Assembly: GCA_009926625.1 (NCBI GenBank) | Contig: RFON01000003.1 | Span: forward strand, 62,001 to 126,000 | Source: Planctomycetota bacterium | GTDB taxonomy: Bacteria > Planctomycetota > Phycisphaerae > Phycisphaerales > SM1A02 | Reading direction: 5' to 3' | Length of the DNA stretch: 64,000 bases | Shown: positions 63,450 to 64,000 of the stretch, piece by piece | How the letters are laid out: each line of letters begins with the position of its first letter | Position numbering within the stretch: the stretch's first letter is position 1 | Program-made: the position numbers and the translations under genes | The notes under the pieces: model-generated | Told to the model about the DNA's origin: nothing | Databases searched by the model: none | The model's input: only the letters and a program-made list of their open reading frames with translations

Positions 63450-64000
63450 TTACCCTTCAGGTGGCGCGAGCAGCACGACGACGGCGATGTCGTACCAGGC
63501 ATGCGTTCCAACGGCGATGCCAAAACCGCGAACCACATACAGGACGCCGAAGGCACTGCCCGCAGCGAGGAAGAAGACGACGCGCCGAAGGTCGATCCCG
63601 CCGCTCGGCAGCCGCAGTGGGTGATACAGCGTGAACAGCGCGGCGGCGATGGCCACGGACACACCGAGGGCCCATGACTCCTTCCAACGGAGCAAGTCGA
63701 CGAAGATCGTGTGCAGCAGCGCGATCACGACCATGCGGAACACGAGTTCCTCATAGACACCTGCGCCCACACTCATCGCCACCTTGCCGAATGTGCCCAG
63801 TCCATCCATTCCTCCCACGAGCGCCGGCGGAAAGATCCGCGTGATGACCTGCGCAGCGACGAGCAATGGGAGTGAAAACAGGATGCATTCGATGATCATC
63901 CCCCCGACGGTCGGCAGGTGAACGCTCCAGGCGCGGCGCGACAACACCTGCCAGACAAGCAGCACCACGATCACACCGACGCCCGGAAGCGCAAGTGCAG
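63450..64000 (-). CDS. CPBP-family intramembrane metalloprotease, 5' end missing
   Basis: Partial multispanning membrane protein; the frame is still open at the right edge (upstream codons encode hydrophobic ALALPGVGV). The CPBP/Rce1 signature EExxxR is present as AGVYEELVFRMVVIALLH, with further conserved elements TLYHPLRLP and GIAVGTHAWYD supplying probable zinc-binding or catalytic histidines. Such proteins are prenyl-protease-like enzymes or, in some bacteria, bacteriocin-immunity proteins. It ends 33 bp upstream of the LptC-like gene start, in the same direction, so the two may be co-transcribed. Confidence 0.8.
   Translation of the reverse strand, partial: ALALPGVGVIVVLLVWQVLSRRAWSVHLPTVGGMIIECILFSLPLLVAAQVITRIFPPALVGGMDGLGTFGKVAMSVGAGVYEELVFRMVVIALLHTIFVDLLRWKESWALGVSVAIAAALFTLYHPLRLPSGGIDLRRVVFFLAAGSAFGVLYVVRGFGIAVGTHAWYDIAVVVLLAPPEG

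Overview
The window reads as a GC-rich chromosomal segment from a diderm bacterium, most likely a member of the Planctomycetota (Phycisphaerae-like). The grounds are: a secreted hydrolase with an N-terminal dockerin-like repeat pair of the planctomycete type; a squalene-hopene cyclase; a C30 (squalene-route) carotenoid gene set; outer-membrane functions (Lol ABC transporter, KdsD, an LptC-like protein, an AsmA/TamB-like protein); many lipoproteins; and a start-site style in which few genes have a Shine-Dalgarno (SD) sequence. I see no rRNA, tRNA, CRISPR array, insertion sequence or phage gene. The ends cut two membrane-protein genes, at 1-88 and 63450-64000, both on the minus strand.

Layout. 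1-7.2 kb: NAD(P)HX epimerase and a LolC/E-LolD transporter, then clpC coupled to a zinc-ribbon membrane protein. 7.2-14.4 kb: a secreted alpha/beta hydrolase operon (minus), a small membrane protein coupled to a fused B12-domain/MeaB-type GTPase, and a PrpD-family dehydratase. 13.6-23 kb: a minus-strand operon of a PD40 lipoprotein, nadB and a further lipoprotein; a pseudouridine synthase; squalene-hopene cyclase; a beta-repeat membrane protein; a small conserved protein; phosphomannomutase. 23.3-30.5 kb: rpsB-tsf, an NAD-dependent epimerase fused to a DUF2867-like domain, PBP4 (dacB), a STAS protein with kdsD, and scpA. 30.6-41.4 kb: speA, a secreted toroid protein, rsmD with a hydrolase, a HExxH lipoprotein with valS, a TPR lipoprotein, and a pteridine-reductase-like SDR. 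41.5-50.1 kb: a five-gene overlapping operon (AsmA/TamB-like, LOG family, lipoprotein, pssA, trpB). 50-53.3 kb: a secreted endonuclease/phosphatase and an ABC exporter. 53.3-59.9 kb: the carotenoid cluster. 60-64 kb: tryptophan 2,3-dioxygenase, an LptC-like protein and a CPBP protease.

Two observations stand out. First, the carotenoid locus holds the counterparts of staphyloxanthin CrtN/CrtP, AldH, CrtQ and CrtO but no CrtM. This fits a pathway that starts from squalene, and squalene is also the substrate of the cyclase at 17.8-19.9 kb. Second, at many independent transcription-unit starts a TAnnnT hexamer (a -10-like box) lies only 6-9 nt, and in others 10-12 nt, upstream of the start codon. 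The mRNA would then begin at or within a few nucleotides of the start codon. This points to widespread leaderless or near-leaderless transcription, while a minority of genes (clpC, rpsB, tsf, trpB and a few others) carry clear SD sequences. Many other genes are joined by ATGA, GTGA or TGATG overlaps, and several convergent pairs overlap at their 3' ends. Most functional calls rest on motifs recognised by eye in the translated sequences; no database search was run.
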